From: Bacteroidota bacterium
GTDB taxonomy: Bacteria > Bacteroidota > Bacteroidia > Chitinophagales > Chitinophagaceae
DNA length: 64,000 nucleotides
Direction: 5' to 3'
NCBI GenBank assembly: GCA_005884665.1
Contig: VBAT01000013.1
Span: 102,214 to 166,213, forward strand
Both the position numbers and the translations under genes were made by a program. Positions 19,027 to 28,613 of this stretch are shown in pieces. The notes beneath the pieces are model-generated. The model had not been told where the DNA came from. It saw only the letters and a program-made list of their open reading frames with translations, and ran no database searches. Each line of letters starts with the position of its first letter. Within the stretch, counting starts at the first letter, position 1.

Positions 19027-19215
19027 ATGAAAAATTATCTTCTCGTACTGATACTCATGCTGTCAATAACAGCAGCATTTGCACAATCAGGTAAGAAACC
19101 TTTGGGGGATGTTGGAAAGCTGTGCATGCATGAATCCATTGTCAGTAACTTCAATTTTGATTACACACAGACACAAAAAACACAGAGCGTAGTCATTTTT
19201 TCCCGGCAAGAATAA
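19027..19215 (+). CDS. Short secreted peptide or remnant, hypothetical
   Basis: The 62 residues consist of a convincing signal peptide (MKNYLLVLILMLSITAAFAQ) and a 42-residue tail with no known motif. The tail ends in a TQTQKTQS stretch that looks like random low-complexity sequence. It lies 44 bases after the fibre-like gene and may be the truncated start of a third secreted protein. Confidence 0.4.
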   Translation: MKNYLLVLILMLSITAAFAQSGKKPLGDVGKLCMHESIVSNFNFDYTQTQKTQSVVIFSRQE

Positions 19216-19340
19216 AATCTTTCCGTGAGAAAAATTGAAAAGTGTTTGTACTAATGCTAAAAGACGGGAACACGGATGACAGAGATGTGATAGATGGTCA
19301 CAGATAAAGATTATAGACACCAATCAATAATGTGATTCAA

Positions 19341-19631
19341 TTAAACAAGGCATAAATTATCAATTCTTCCTTTTTTGTTTGGGCGGAGCATTTCATTTTC
19401 CTGTTCTAATCGTGCCAGCAATTCGGCTACCGCCTGTTCCGCCTGTTCTTTACCCGATTTTTCAGAAAGTTGCCACCAAAGAGTAAGAATCTCAATGACA
19501 TAATGTGCACCGGGACTTTTTTGAACCAATCCTTCCAATTCGATCAGTTCATCCTGCGAGGCTTCCCCTGCAAGTCTTTTTGCCATTAATGTCCAGATGC
19601 GGCTTTCTGGGTTAGAGTTAACCGTGTCCAT
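19341..19631 (-). CDS. Small helical cytoplasmic protein, hypothetical
   Basis: From the ATG at 19631 the protein has 96 residues and starts MDTVNSNPESRIWTLMAKRL, followed by AGEASQDELIELEGLV and a conserved-looking LTLWWQLSEK. The N-terminal half resembles the short helical segment at the start of FecR/anti-sigma-type proteins of this group, but no membrane segment or FecR domain follows. The C-terminus is basic (RPNKKGRID). It lies downstream of the FtsX-type permease on the same strand, which may suggest a shared transcript. An ATG at 19682 would add 17 residues. Function not assigned. Confidence 0.5.
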   Translation of the reverse strand: MDTVNSNPESRIWTLMAKRLAGEASQDELIELEGLVQKSPGAHYVIEILTLWWQLSEKSGKEQAEQAVAELLARLEQENEMLRPNKKGRIDNLCLV

Positions 19632-19839
19632 CAGGCTTTTCCCATTCAAAAACATGCCATTTAGAAACGGTTTGCGCGACAATCTCTTAGAATCAGGGAG
19701 AGAAAAAAACTGTCCGTTTCCGGTACAGTCAGCGAACGATTTTAAGACATGGTCATTGTTGGGAACGAAACTTTATCCTGGACTGATAAAGGGAAATTTA
19801 TCCCGTTCCCAAACCTGTCCTGGACCATATCGGAATTCG

Positions 19840-22317
19840 TCACTCTGTCCGTAATGACTTCACCGGGTTCGCTATGGCTGCTTTTATTGCCTGGAAACTT
19901 ATCGTCACAAGGGCTATAATCAGGGCGGCCAATCCACCAGCAGCAAATACCCACCAGCTAATGTTGATGCGAAAAGCATAGTCCTGCAGCCACTGGTGCA
20001 TATAATACCATGCTATGGGTGTAGAAACAACAAAGGCGATCGCAATGAGCATGATAAATTCCTTTGAAAACAAATAAATAATACTGCCCGCAGTTGCTCC
20101 CAATACTTTACGGATACCAACTTCTTTAACTCTCTGCGCCGCCATGAATGAAGCCAGGCCATACAAGCCAAGGCAGCTTAGGAATATCGCAATGACTGCA
20201 AAAATTTTATACAACTGAGCTAACTGGTTTTCCTGTTTGTAAAAACTTGCAATTTTCTCATCGAGAAATCTATACTCATAAACATAGTTTGGAAATCTTT
20301 GCTCCCATATTTTTTTAATGGATTGCATTGTAGAAGCAATGTTTGAAGTTGCAAGTTTTATCGAAGCCTGGCGGTACATGGTAGCATTTGTGGCAATAAG
20401 CAATGGCGCCAACGTCTGTCGTAAAGACCTGTCATTAAAATCTTTCAATACACCAACAACGGGACATTTTATCAAACCACCCATTATGCTGATTTCCTTG
20501 TTCAAAATATCTTCCGGATTTTTTAGCCCTAAACTTTTCACAAATGATTCATTCACTAAAAATTCCTGGGTAATACCAGACGACTTCAAATTCTTTCCGG
20601 CTACTAATTGTAATTTATAAGTCGGCAAATAGTCATTGTCCGCAAATTTGGTGATAGCCTGGAAATCTTCATCCTTTAATGCATGATCAAATTTGAACGT
20701 GGTAAACATATTATTATCATCTTCCATCGGGGAGTTAGAACTAAAGCTTACAGCCAGCGCACCATTTGACAATAGCTGTTGCTTTAAATAGTCTGTCAGC
20801 TTGCCGCCGGTACTGTCCGGGCGATAAGGGACATTTACGATTGCCTCTTTATCGAAGCCCAGCGGTTGATTCATAAAATAATTCATTTGCTGTACAATGA
20901 TGAGTGTTCCGATGATCAGCGCCTGTGCAATGATGAATTGAAAAATTACCAACCCCCTTCTTAATGAAATTCCCTTTGTCGTCTTTGCTGTTAATTTGCT
21001 CTTTAACGCATGAATGGGATTGAAACGAGATAAAACAATGGAAGGATAAAAACCAGCAAGTACGGTCACGCCGATTGTAACCGCCAAAAGAAAAAAGATA
21101 GTGGCTGGGTTGATCAGGATCGTGAATGAGAGAGAAAGTTCCAAAAGCCGGTTCAGAGAAGATAATGCCAGCAGGGTAATCAGCACTGCAAGTAGTACTG
21201 CACTTGTAACAATCAAAAATGTTTCAATGATGAATTGAGCCCTCAGTTGGGATTTATTACTCCCTAATACTTTTCTCACACCAATCTCCTTTGCCCGGTT
21301 CACAGCCTGTGCTGTGGACAGGTTGATAAAGTTGACACAGGCAATTAACAGGATGAATGCAGCAATCAGCCACAATACATTGATCAGTTCACGACTGATA
21401 ATTTTGTTGCTGTAATTTCCGGCTGCTGCATCGTAATGCACATCACTTATTGGTTGTATAATATAGCTGTCCTTATTGTCAGCAGATTGCACCTTTCGTG
21501 CATATGCGCTTAGTTGTTGATTAAAATTGCCAATCGAAATATTTGGCGGCAACAAAACATAGCAACAAAAATCAGGAGCTGATTGATCCCACCCGGGTTG
21601 TTGAAATCCGTATTCTTTGTCCCCGGTAAAATCTGTTCCGTAAGCAACCACCAATTTTAGCTGAAAGTCGGTATTTGCCGGTATTGTTGCTAGAACGCCT
21701 GAGACCTTCAGCGCTGTTGCCGGAAACTGGAACAATCCTGCACCCATGCTATAATATCCTGCTATTTTAATAGTTTTTCCCATCGCCGTTCTCCAGTCGC
21801 CAAAAAAAGTTTCTGCAGTCTCCTTTGTCAACAACACATTGTTCGGATCTTTTAATGATTCATATGAACCTGCGAGTAGAGGAAAATCAAACATGTTAAA
21901 GAATGAAGGCGATGTATAAAATACGCCGCTTTGTTCTTTAAAATTTTTTACAGGTGTTCCGTTACCATCAAGTACCTGCAGCTCATCATTGTGGCTTGCA
22001 TAAACAGGAGCTACCTGTTCAAGTTGGGGAAAAGCCGTTTTTAGTCCTGTGGGCATTGGAAAAGGAACATTTTTTCCATACGTGGTAGTTGCTGCATCCG
22101 CATGATGAGATACGGTCAATAAACGATAGACACGATCTTTCCTGGTGTGAAAACTATCGAAACTTGTTTGATATTGTATAATGATAAAGATCATCATACA
22201 CACCGAAATACCCACCGCCAGGCCGGCAATGTTGATAATGGTATAGTTTCCGTTGCGGATCAAGCTTCTGAATGCGGTTTTCATGAAGTGGCCCGCCGGG
22301 AAATAGTTTCTAATCAT
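19840..22317 (-). CDS. ABC transporter permease, MacB/FtsX family, duplicated
   Basis: The 825-residue membrane protein begins MIRNYFPAGHFMKTAFRSLI. It has the layout TM, large periplasmic MacB core domain (~50-290), three-helix FtsX domain (~295-440 with RAKEIGVRKVLGSNKSQLRA), TM at ~455, second periplasmic domain (~480-700) and second FtsX domain (RVKEVGIRKVLGATAGSIIY). This is the usual Bacteroidota YbbP/MacB-type permease of about 800 residues, often used for export or envelope-stress functions. It needs a partner ATPase, and none is encoded nearby. The two VRKVLG coupling helices are intact, so it should be functional. Confidence 0.92.
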   Translation of the reverse strand: MIRNYFPAGHFMKTAFRSLIRNGNYTIINIAGLAVGISVCMMIFIIIQYQTSFDSFHTRKDRVYRLLTVSHHADAATTTYGKNVPFPMPTGLKTAFPQLEQVAPVYASHNDELQVLDGNGTPVKNFKEQSGVFYTSPSFFNMFDFPLLAGSYESLKDPNNVLLTKETAETFFGDWRTAMGKTIKIAGYYSMGAGLFQFPATALKVSGVLATIPANTDFQLKLVVAYGTDFTGDKEYGFQQPGWDQSAPDFCCYVLLPPNISIGNFNQQLSAYARKVQSADNKDSYIIQPISDVHYDAAAGNYSNKIISRELINVLWLIAAFILLIACVNFINLSTAQAVNRAKEIGVRKVLGSNKSQLRAQFIIETFLIVTSAVLLAVLITLLALSSLNRLLELSLSFTILINPATIFFLLAVTIGVTVLAGFYPSIVLSRFNPIHALKSKLTAKTTKGISLRRGLVIFQFIIAQALIIGTLIIVQQMNYFMNQPLGFDKEAIVNVPYRPDSTGGKLTDYLKQQLLSNGALAVSFSSNSPMEDDNNMFTTFKFDHALKDEDFQAITKFADNDYLPTYKLQLVAGKNLKSSGITQEFLVNESFVKSLGLKNPEDILNKEISIMGGLIKCPVVGVLKDFNDRSLRQTLAPLLIATNATMYRQASIKLATSNIASTMQSIKKIWEQRFPNYVYEYRFLDEKIASFYKQENQLAQLYKIFAVIAIFLSCLGLYGLASFMAAQRVKEVGIRKVLGATAGSIIYLFSKEFIMLIAIAFVVSTPIAWYYMHQWLQDYAFRINISWWVFAAGGLAALIIALVTISFQAIKAAIANPVKSLRTE

Positions 22318-22770
22318 GCTTATCTCCTTTATATAATTGAAAAACTATGATTTTTTAACAAAGGAAGCAACAAAAGTTGCTTCCAGGATTAACCGCGTTA
22401 TCTATCTAAACCTTTCACCACCAAAGGCAAAGCAATCGCATTATTTCTACACCCCGAAATACAATAGACGAGCAGCAACAAAGTGTATACGGAGTCACAG
22501 TTTTACTCTATAAACTGTTGTCCTTGCAAGCAGGGTTTCATCAGGTTGTCCTTTCCAGTAAACATTAAGAAGTTTATTACCACCATTGCCAGTTTATTAC
22601 CGACGGACAGACATTTATCATCTTTAAACGGCTATTGTTTGGCTTTTGATTAATAAAAAATCTCTAATTGGTTGAAAACACTCCCCTGTCTATGACCTCC
22701 AACCCAACATCTATTACATTTTATGGTGAGCAAATGATTTGTTTGCTTCGTATCCTCTGATCTAAAAAAT
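22318..22770. other. Long intergenic region with a perfect hairpin
   Basis: No protein was found in these 453 bases between divergent genes. GGAAGCAAC (22363-22371) and GTTGCTTCC (22376-22384) form a perfect 9-bp stem with an AAAA loop. There is no good T-tract on either side, so it may be a regulatory structure in the permease leader rather than a terminator. The word AGTTTATTACC occurs twice near 22570-22600. The promoters of both flanking genes must lie here. Confidence 0.45.
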
Positions 22771-23709
22771 ATGAAACCTCGATACTCATTTTTAGCAGTA
22801 GCGCTGATTGTTACAGGATTTTTAGCGTACAGTTTTTTTTCTAAAGATCGAAATGAAACTTCCCTAAAACGGCGGCAACAAGATGGGCTTGCCTGGCCAG
22901 CGGTCGGTCAGGCTGCGATCGGTAGTGTAGAAGATGGGCTTCTTTCGCGTTCATCAGAAAGCGAAAAGGTGCGTCCGATAGCCAGCATGGCAAAAGTCAT
23001 CACTGCATTGGCTATTATGGAAAAACAGCCATTCAAACCAGGCCAGGAAGGTCAAACATACCCGATAGTTAAAAATGATATTGCGGGCCTCAATGCTTAT
23101 ATCTCGGAAGGCGGTTCGGTTCTCCCGATATTCGTAGACATGAAATTGACTCAGTATCAAGCTATGCAAAGAATGTTGATTGCTTCAGATAACATTACGG
23201 CTGATATATTGGTTGAAAAGATATTCGGTTCAACCGACGCGTATGTGTCGTATGCACGGACCATGCTGAAACGTATGGGTCTCATTCGAACACTTGTTGC
23301 CGATGCAAGCGGTTTCAACCCCGCTACGGTCAGTACACCGTCGGAACTTGTTGCGATCGGCATCGCCGCGATCAAAAACCCGGTGATTGCCAGGATCGTT
23401 GCGCAGCAGCAGGCACGAGTACCAGTCGCAGGTATCATAAAAAATACAAACCAGTTGCTTGGCACCGACGGAGTCATTGGCATCAAGACAGGCACCACTC
23501 ATAAAGCAGGTAGTTGCCTATTGTTTGCGGCACGTTACATTATTACCAAAAGCGGACAAAAAAAGACAATTGTCGGGGTTATTATGGGCGACGAAAACCA
23601 TAGCAGCCTCTACAACGACAGTAGAGATCTGCTTGCGTCGGCGAAGCAGTATTTTGGTTTGCTTGCAGTCCGATCGGCAGGCAAATTTGTAGCACCTTCG
23701 CCGAAATAA
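22771..23709 (+). CDS. D-alanyl-D-alanine carboxypeptidase (peptidase S11 family)
   Basis: The 312-residue protein has an N-terminal membrane anchor (FLAVALIVTGFLAYSFF) and the three serine DD-peptidase motifs: SxxK in IASMAKVITALA, SxN as SDN in MLIASDNITADIL, and KTG in GIKTGTTHKAGSC. It should trim the terminal D-Ala of peptidoglycan stem peptides at the outer face of the inner membrane. It is shorter than E. coli DacA and lacks the C-terminal beta domain. The next gene, VanZ-like, is 37 bases downstream. From memory, the WPAVGQAAIGSVEDGLL opening and overall style recall carboxypeptidases of Saccharibacteria-type genomes, so transfer is possible but unproven. Confidence 0.85.
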   Translation: MKPRYSFLAVALIVTGFLAYSFFSKDRNETSLKRRQQDGLAWPAVGQAAIGSVEDGLLSRSSESEKVRPIASMAKVITALAIMEKQPFKPGQEGQTYPIVKNDIAGLNAYISEGGSVLPIFVDMKLTQYQAMQRMLIASDNITADILVEKIFGSTDAYVSYARTMLKRMGLIRTLVADASGFNPATVSTPSELVAIGIAAIKNPVIARIVAQQQARVPVAGIIKNTNQLLGTDGVIGIKTGTTHKAGSCLLFAARYIITKSGQKKTIVGVIMGDENHSSLYNDSRDLLASAKQYFGLLAVRSAGKFVAPSPK

Positions 23710-23746
23710 GGGATGAGCCTGCCGCCTAAGCACTAAAGTAAGAACA

Positions 23747-24616
23747 ATGAAGAAGCGTTTAATATCGGCATTTATTCTCATAGCCTATAGCTTAATCCTG
23801 ATCAAAGTAATGGTGTTGAAGGACGTGCCACTTATCAGGATAGGCATACTAATGATCAATTTTGGAGGAACACATGAAGGCAAGGCCAATTTATTGCCGT
23901 TCAAGACCATTTTGCCGTATCTACTCGGTGACAAGGGATTGATGATTGCTGCCATTAATCTTGTCGGAAACATTGTTTTACTTGTCCCGATAGGGTTTCT
24001 TCTTCCTTTCGTCTATCGGAACATGACATGGAAAAAATCGCTCATTCTCGCAGTTGCCGCTGGTTTTGCCATCGAGGGAATGCAGGTGGTGTTACGCGTA
24101 GGCATATTTGATATTGATGACGTAATACTGAATGGGCTTGGCGTTATGATAGGCTATTGGGCGTTTATGATTCTCGCAAAGTGGGCGCGTTTGGGAAAAT
24201 ATAAAACGATAATTATTGCAGCAATTATAATTATTGGAGCTGCGGCTGCTACCTTGTACGTTGTTTATCCGAAGGGCCATCGGCCGGTCAATTCAAGAGT
24301 TGATGCCAGCAGTGTCCAGCCTGATCGTGTTGATAATGCAGATGTAGAAATTACCAAAAGCAAAGATCCCTGCGGTGGCACCGGTGGTACCGGCCAGATC
24401 GTGAGTACGGGGAAAAACACAATTACTATTAAACGGAGACACGGTACCAATCAAATTATTACCCTCACCGATCAAACTATGATCAGAACCTCAGCAGGTA
24501 GCGCATCCCAATCCGATTTGAAAATAGGAGACTGGGTAACGTTGGTTATCGATGACAGTGAGACTGCAACACTTGTTTTGATCTGCAACGCGTCGAGCCT
24601 GCATCCTGCAAAGTAA
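23747..24616 (+). CDS. VanZ family membrane protein with C-terminal beta-barrel extension
   Basis: The N-terminal ~145 residues form four hydrophobic helices with VanZ family signatures (NLLPFKTIL, NLVGNIVLLVPIGFLLP, AIEGMQVVL, FDIDDVILNGLGVMIGY). A fifth helix lies at about 152-175. The C-terminal ~75 residues (GTGQIVSTGKNTITIKR to IGDWVTLVID) look like a small extracytoplasmic OB-type (DUF5666-like) domain. VanZ proteins affect envelope or antibiotic tolerance, and the biochemistry is poorly known. With the upstream carboxypeptidase this forms a likely two-gene envelope operon. Confidence 0.8.
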   Translation: MKKRLISAFILIAYSLILIKVMVLKDVPLIRIGILMINFGGTHEGKANLLPFKTILPYLLGDKGLMIAAINLVGNIVLLVPIGFLLPFVYRNMTWKKSLILAVAAGFAIEGMQVVLRVGIFDIDDVILNGLGVMIGYWAFMILAKWARLGKYKTIIIAAIIIIGAAAATLYVVYPKGHRPVNSRVDASSVQPDRVDNADVEITKSKDPCGGTGGTGQIVSTGKNTITIKRRHGTNQIITLTDQTMIRTSAGSASQSDLKIGDWVTLVIDDSETATLVLICNASSLHPAK

Positions 24617-24792
24617 AAAATTGCCCGCATTTAGCATTTTACAATGATTGTCGTTTAAAGCGCTTCGCTTGTTCTTCGTCGGTGAAAATCGGCCACCTGA
24701 CGGTTGTAATTTGCCACCCCCTTCACGTTACGTAATATTGTACCGGTTTATTTCATTAATGTGAGCCAGACAACACAAATTAATTTAGATAA

Positions 24793-25896
24793 GTGCAAGG
24801 ACAGAGTTCATACAGCAAACTGAACAGTATAGCGATACATGCTATGGTTTGGGCAGTTCTCGGTTTGTATTTTTACCGTCAGCTCTTTTTTTCAGATGCT
24901 GATATCCCTTACCAATACTGGATAAAGCAAACCGTAACGCTAAGCTTGCTGGTAATAGTTTTTTATTTTAACTCATTCGTGCTTGTTCCCAGGTTCCTAT
25001 TGAAGAATCATACAGTTTTTTATTTTGTAATAGTTATCGGTATTATAGCAGCAATTACAATAATTAACAGGTGGCTGGACAATGTGCTTTCCCCCTTTCA
25101 ATTCACTGATGCTGAATTTTATAAGCGCAATCCCGCCCCAGGGCTATTGAGGCACCGGCCGCCACAGCGGGAAACCGGTTATCACTTTAAAATGGGAGAC
25201 CTGTTTACTATCATCATCAGCGCATTGGTAATCGGCATCAGCACTATCATGACTACCGTACAAAAATTTCAAAAGGACAACCAGGAGCGCAAAGAATTGG
25301 AAAAAGATAAGATAACGACAGAGCTTTCACTGCTCAAAGCACAGATCAACCCCCATTTCTTTTTTAACACGCTGAATAATATTTATGCGCTCACCGAGGT
25401 AGATCCCAAAGTAGCTGGTGAAGCCATCCATCAGCTATCGAAAATGATGCGCTACCTGCTTTATGATACGCAGAGGGGTGATACACTGCTGAGCCAGGAG
25501 ATTGCCTTCGTGAAAAATTATATCAGCCTGATGCAATTACGCCTGACCGACCTGGTAAAGGTAAATGTCGATATACCCGCCAACCTGCAGGATATGCCGC
25601 TAGCGCCGATGATCTTTCTGCCCTTTGTAGAAAATGCATTCAAACATGGTGTAAGCACAACGGAGCAGAGCTTTATAAATGTTATCATTTCCCAAAAAGA
25701 CAAACTGCTCGATCTGACGGTAATTAATTCGATAAAAAAGGATAATAGCGTTAGCTTAGATATTAATAACGGCATTGGCCTGCTAAATACCCGTCGCCGG
25801 CTTGACCTACTTTATCCAGGAAAGTACAAACTGGATATCAGCGAGTCGAATGCCGCCAACAAGTATAGTGTTCACTTAGTACTAGACCTGTCATGA
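24793..25896 (+). CDS. LytS/YehU-type sensor histidine kinase
   Basis: Translation must start at GTG 24793 or an internal ATG (24844), because a stop codon lies directly upstream. The 367-residue protein has four predicted membrane helices in the first ~155 residues and a His_kinase (PF06580) domain. The phospho-accepting His is about 188 (LKAQINPHFFFNTLNNIYAL), followed by a HATPase with PFVENAFKHG and NGIGLLNTRRRLDLLY. It overlaps the next gene by ATGA, which marks a coupled sensor/regulator pair. The signal sensed is unknown. Confidence 0.92.
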   Translation: MQGQSSYSKLNSIAIHAMVWAVLGLYFYRQLFFSDADIPYQYWIKQTVTLSLLVIVFYFNSFVLVPRFLLKNHTVFYFVIVIGIIAAITIINRWLDNVLSPFQFTDAEFYKRNPAPGLLRHRPPQRETGYHFKMGDLFTIIISALVIGISTIMTTVQKFQKDNQERKELEKDKITTELSLLKAQINPHFFFNTLNNIYALTEVDPKVAGEAIHQLSKMMRYLLYDTQRGDTLLSQEIAFVKNYISLMQLRLTDLVKVNVDIPANLQDMPLAPMIFLPFVENAFKHGVSTTEQSFINVIISQKDKLLDLTVINSIKKDNSVSLDINNGIGLLNTRRRLDLLYPGKYKLDISESNAANKYSVHLVLDLS

Positions 25897-26633
25897 CACT
25901 CAATTGCATAGCTGTTGATGACGAGCCGCTCGCCCTCGGCCTCGTTTGCAAGTTTATCGAACAAACCCCATTTTTTAAACTTGTGGGTCGATACACGAGC
26001 GCAGTAGAAGCACTCAAGGCAATACATTCGCAAAAGATCCACCTGGTATATCTTGATATTCAAATGCCCGACCTGAACGGCATTGAACTGGCACGGGTTA
26101 TCGGTAAAGCCACCGAAACACCACGTATCATTTTTACCACGGCATTCGAACAGTTCAGTCTTGAAGGTTATAAAGTAGATGCACTGGATTACTTGCTAAA
26201 GCCCTTCAACTATGAGGAATTTTTGCGAACAGCAATCAAGGCACATTCCTATTATGAGCTCATCAACCGACCCGGACCTACTACGGTTGTGGTTGAATCG
26301 GAGCATGCTGATGACCAGTATTTATTTCTGAAAGTGGAATACCAGTTAGTACGGATAGCGCTGGACGATATTTTGTATATCGAAGGATTGAAAGATTACG
26401 TTAAAGTACACCTGAAAAATACCGAGAAGACTGTATTATCTCTCACCAGCCTGAAAGCCCTGGAAGGAAAACTCTCACCCCGGAAGTTTATGAGAGTACA
26501 TCGTTCATTTATCGTTGCATTGGATAAGATCAGCTCGATGACTAAAAATTCCCTGCAGATCGGTAAAAAGAGTATTGCTGTCGGCGATCAATATAAGGAT
26601 GCCTTTAAACAGTTTGTGGGGAAGTGGATGTAA
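25893..26633 (+). CDS. LytTR-type response regulator
   Basis: The 246-residue protein has a receiver domain with acidic pair 9-10 (AVDDEPLALG), phospho-acceptor Asp55 (VYLDIQMPDLNG) and the Lys of LLKPFNYEEF. A C-terminal LytTR domain follows from ~140 (DILYIEGLKDYVKVHL, FMRVHRSFIVALDKI), which binds DNA through beta strands. It is translated together with the LytS-type kinase (4-base overlap). Targets are not evident; the following YncE-like gene is 168 bases away and may be one. Confidence 0.93.
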   Translation: MTLNCIAVDDEPLALGLVCKFIEQTPFFKLVGRYTSAVEALKAIHSQKIHLVYLDIQMPDLNGIELARVIGKATETPRIIFTTAFEQFSLEGYKVDALDYLLKPFNYEEFLRTAIKAHSYYELINRPGPTTVVVESEHADDQYLFLKVEYQLVRIALDDILYIEGLKDYVKVHLKNTEKTVLSLTSLKALEGKLSPRKFMRVHRSFIVALDKISSMTKNSLQIGKKSIAVGDQYKDAFKQFVGKWM

Positions 26634-26801
26634 AGATTGCGGCCCGGTATTGCCCGTACGAGTAAAGATACTTATAAGCGATTTGGCTCTTAACTTTAAT
26701 ATAAAAAGTAGCAAGTGGATCATTTACAAATTCCCCTGGAATAGCTCATAAAGCCTACCGTTTGATGAGGGAAATCAACTGTCAAAGTGTAAATTGTAAA
26801 C

Positions 26802-27812
26802 ATGCCTTTATTAAAAACAATATACCGCCCTTTCATTATTTTCGTTTTTGCAGGTCTTTGTCTCAGGTGTGCTTCTCAAGTCTCAAATATCAATACCGAA
26901 AGCGATAAGATTACATTGATTTCGAAAATTAGTATGCCTGGTATCAGGGGGAGAATAGATCATATCGCTTACGATCCCATCAATCATCTCGTTTATATTG
27001 CAGCTTTAGGCAATAACACGATCGAAGTTGTCAACATAAACACAATGAAAGTCGTAAACAGCATCACAGGATTAAACGAACCGCAAGGTATTTTATACAT
27101 CCCTTCATCACATACACTCGTTGTAGCAAATGGCGGTAACGGAAACTGTGCCTTTTTTGATGCAGTTTCTTATAAACAAACCGGTACTGTGAGTCTGAAA
27201 AATGATGCGGACAATATCAGATACGATACAAGTTCACACTTTATTTATGTAGGATATGGCAGGGGCAGCATTGCTGTTATTGATCCCATCTCGAAAAGAC
27301 AGGTAGCTGATATACGGTTAGACGATCATCCCGAATCGTTTCAAATTTCATCAAAACACAACCGACTGTACATCAATGTTCCTGAGGCAGGTCAAATTGA
27401 GGTCGCCGATCTTTCAACAAATAAAATAACAGCTAAATGGAAAAACAATAATGCTTCATCAAATTTCCCAATGGCGTTGGATGAAGATAACAATCGGCTG
27501 TTTGTTGCCTACCGAAATCCCGCTACTTTACGAATGATTAATTCGGAAACAGGTCTTGATATTTATTCTGCCAGCTGCTCCGGCGACGCAGATGACGTTT
27601 TTTATAAAGACAGCCTTGTTTTTGTTTCTACCGGAATTGGATATATTGACGTGTTTCGCACAACCCAAACGAGCTTAACCCAGGTGAATCACATCAAAAC
27701 AAGCAAAGGTGCCCGAACATCGCTTTTATTAGCGGCAGAAAGGGAAATTCTGCTCGCTGTGCCAGCACGTGGCAATCAGCCCGCCGCTTTATGGGTTTAC
27801 AGGATTAACTAG
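26802..27812 (+). CDS. Secreted YncE-like beta-propeller protein
   Basis: The 336-residue protein has an N-terminal export signal (FIIFVFAGLCLRCASQ). A cysteine is present but the surrounding residues do not make a standard lipobox. About six propeller blades follow with repeats such as DPINHLVYIAALGNNTIEVV, IPSSHTLVVANGGNGNCAFF and DTSSHFIYVGYGRGSIAVID. YncE-type proteins are extracytoplasmic; their ligands vary and no active-site motif is visible. It is the last chromosomal gene before the mnmE-type island and would be the original neighbour of mnmE if the island reading is right. Confidence 0.8.
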   Translation: MPLLKTIYRPFIIFVFAGLCLRCASQVSNINTESDKITLISKISMPGIRGRIDHIAYDPINHLVYIAALGNNTIEVVNINTMKVVNSITGLNEPQGILYIPSSHTLVVANGGNGNCAFFDAVSYKQTGTVSLKNDADNIRYDTSSHFIYVGYGRGSIAVIDPISKRQVADIRLDDHPESFQISSKHNRLYINVPEAGQIEVADLSTNKITAKWKNNNASSNFPMALDEDNNRLFVAYRNPATLRMINSETGLDIYSASCSGDADDVFYKDSLVFVSTGIGYIDVFRTTQTSLTQVNHIKTSKGARTSLLLAAEREILLAVPARGNQPAALWVYRIN

Positions 27813-27876
27813 CTGCAAACAGCGATGAAATGCACCTTTTTAGTCTGGCAAAAACGGGTGTCCGGCAAGTCAGTGG

Positions 27877-27950
27877 TTATTTGCCTATACGGAAAGTATT
27901 TACCCTTATCCAGTAAGGCTTTCAGCGTTTCGAGGTACAAATAAGGTACA
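27877..27950 (+). other. Left attachment site 1 (mnmE 3'-end mimic plus arm sites)
   Basis: Bases 27877-27898 read in reverse complement as ...T-F-R-I-G-K-stop, almost the C-terminus of MnmE (F-C-I-G-K-stop). They match the site at 30262 in 20 of 22 positions. GGTACA boxes at 27934 and 27945 are 11 bases apart and sit 55 bases from the core, like those at 30262. Confidence 0.65.
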
Positions 27951-28184
27951 GAGTTATCTTTTAGGCTTACCATGATTGATTTACTAAAGATCACAGACAT
28001 GAAAAGTCGCAGCGGCATGATACCAGATATTAAAAGCCGGTGTAGCCGGTACAGCAGGTTTTCCCAATGAGGCGTTAACAGGGAGTATTGGAAATGATCT
28101 CGATGAACCGAGCACTGTTGTGCGTGCGGTTCGTTGTTCAGCATTTGCGATGGTCACCACTATTTGTGAATTACTTTATATAAG

Positions 28185-28207
28185 GAACCCGGCTGTTAAC
28201 CGGGCTC
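28185..28207. terminator. Candidate hairpin terminator
   Basis: GAACCCGG (28185-28192) pairs with CCGGGCTC (28200-28207), with one internal mismatch and a 7-base loop. It lies just past the stop of the small lysine-rich gene on the minus strand. The T-tract is poor, so the call is tentative. Confidence 0.45.
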
Positions 28208-28221
28208 TCTGCGTTTTGACC

Positions 28222-28317
28222 TTAACGTGCTTTTTTCTTTGGATCCGCTTTCTTCTGTGCTGAGCTTTTCTTTTTTGTAGGCTTATTCTTCCTGGGTTCA
28301 GCGTTCTTTTTCGGCAT
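28222..28317 (-). CDS. 31-residue lysine-rich basic protein, hypothetical
   Basis: The minus strand reads MPKKNAEPRKNKPTKKK, then SSAQKKADPKKKAR and a stop. Fourteen or so of the 31 residues are Lys or Arg, with Ala and Pro spacers as in histone-tail-like or nucleoid-associated peptides. A hairpin follows its stop codon and ~300 bases of non-coding DNA lie upstream. It could bind DNA or RNA. Without homologues it could also be chance, but the clean composition and the terminator argue for a real gene. Confidence 0.5.
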   Translation of the reverse strand: MPKKNAEPRKNKPTKKKSSAQKKADPKKKAR

Positions 28318-28613
28318 ACAATTAAATTTTAGGTTAGTGAATTATTTACTTATGGCTGCAGGGTATTCTCTCCCGTTTTTTCTTGTTTTCCCATAAGTAA
28401 ACAAAGATATGCCTATAATGGTACTGTTTAAAACTTGGCTTACAACTTATAAAAATTTGAAAATTTCTGAGCGTGAAATTAACCAATTTGAGAGTGACGG
28501 CCCATCTCAAGATAATACCGATTTGAAGTCAATTTCATAAAAGATTTTGAGATCAAAGATTATCTTGTGCTATCCTTAAGTCAAATAGCCTAGAGTTTAT
28601 AATAGGAAATATT

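Noticed and set aside
22363-22384. Perfect hairpin considered as a terminator
   Set aside because: Neither strand has a suitable T-tract and no gene ends next to it; listed only as a structure in the intergenic region.
27809-28144. Minus-strand frame of 111 residues across the left attachment site
   Set aside because: It overlaps the end of the YncE-like gene and the att core/arm sites, and its composition is not protein-like. The core is better explained as an attachment site.
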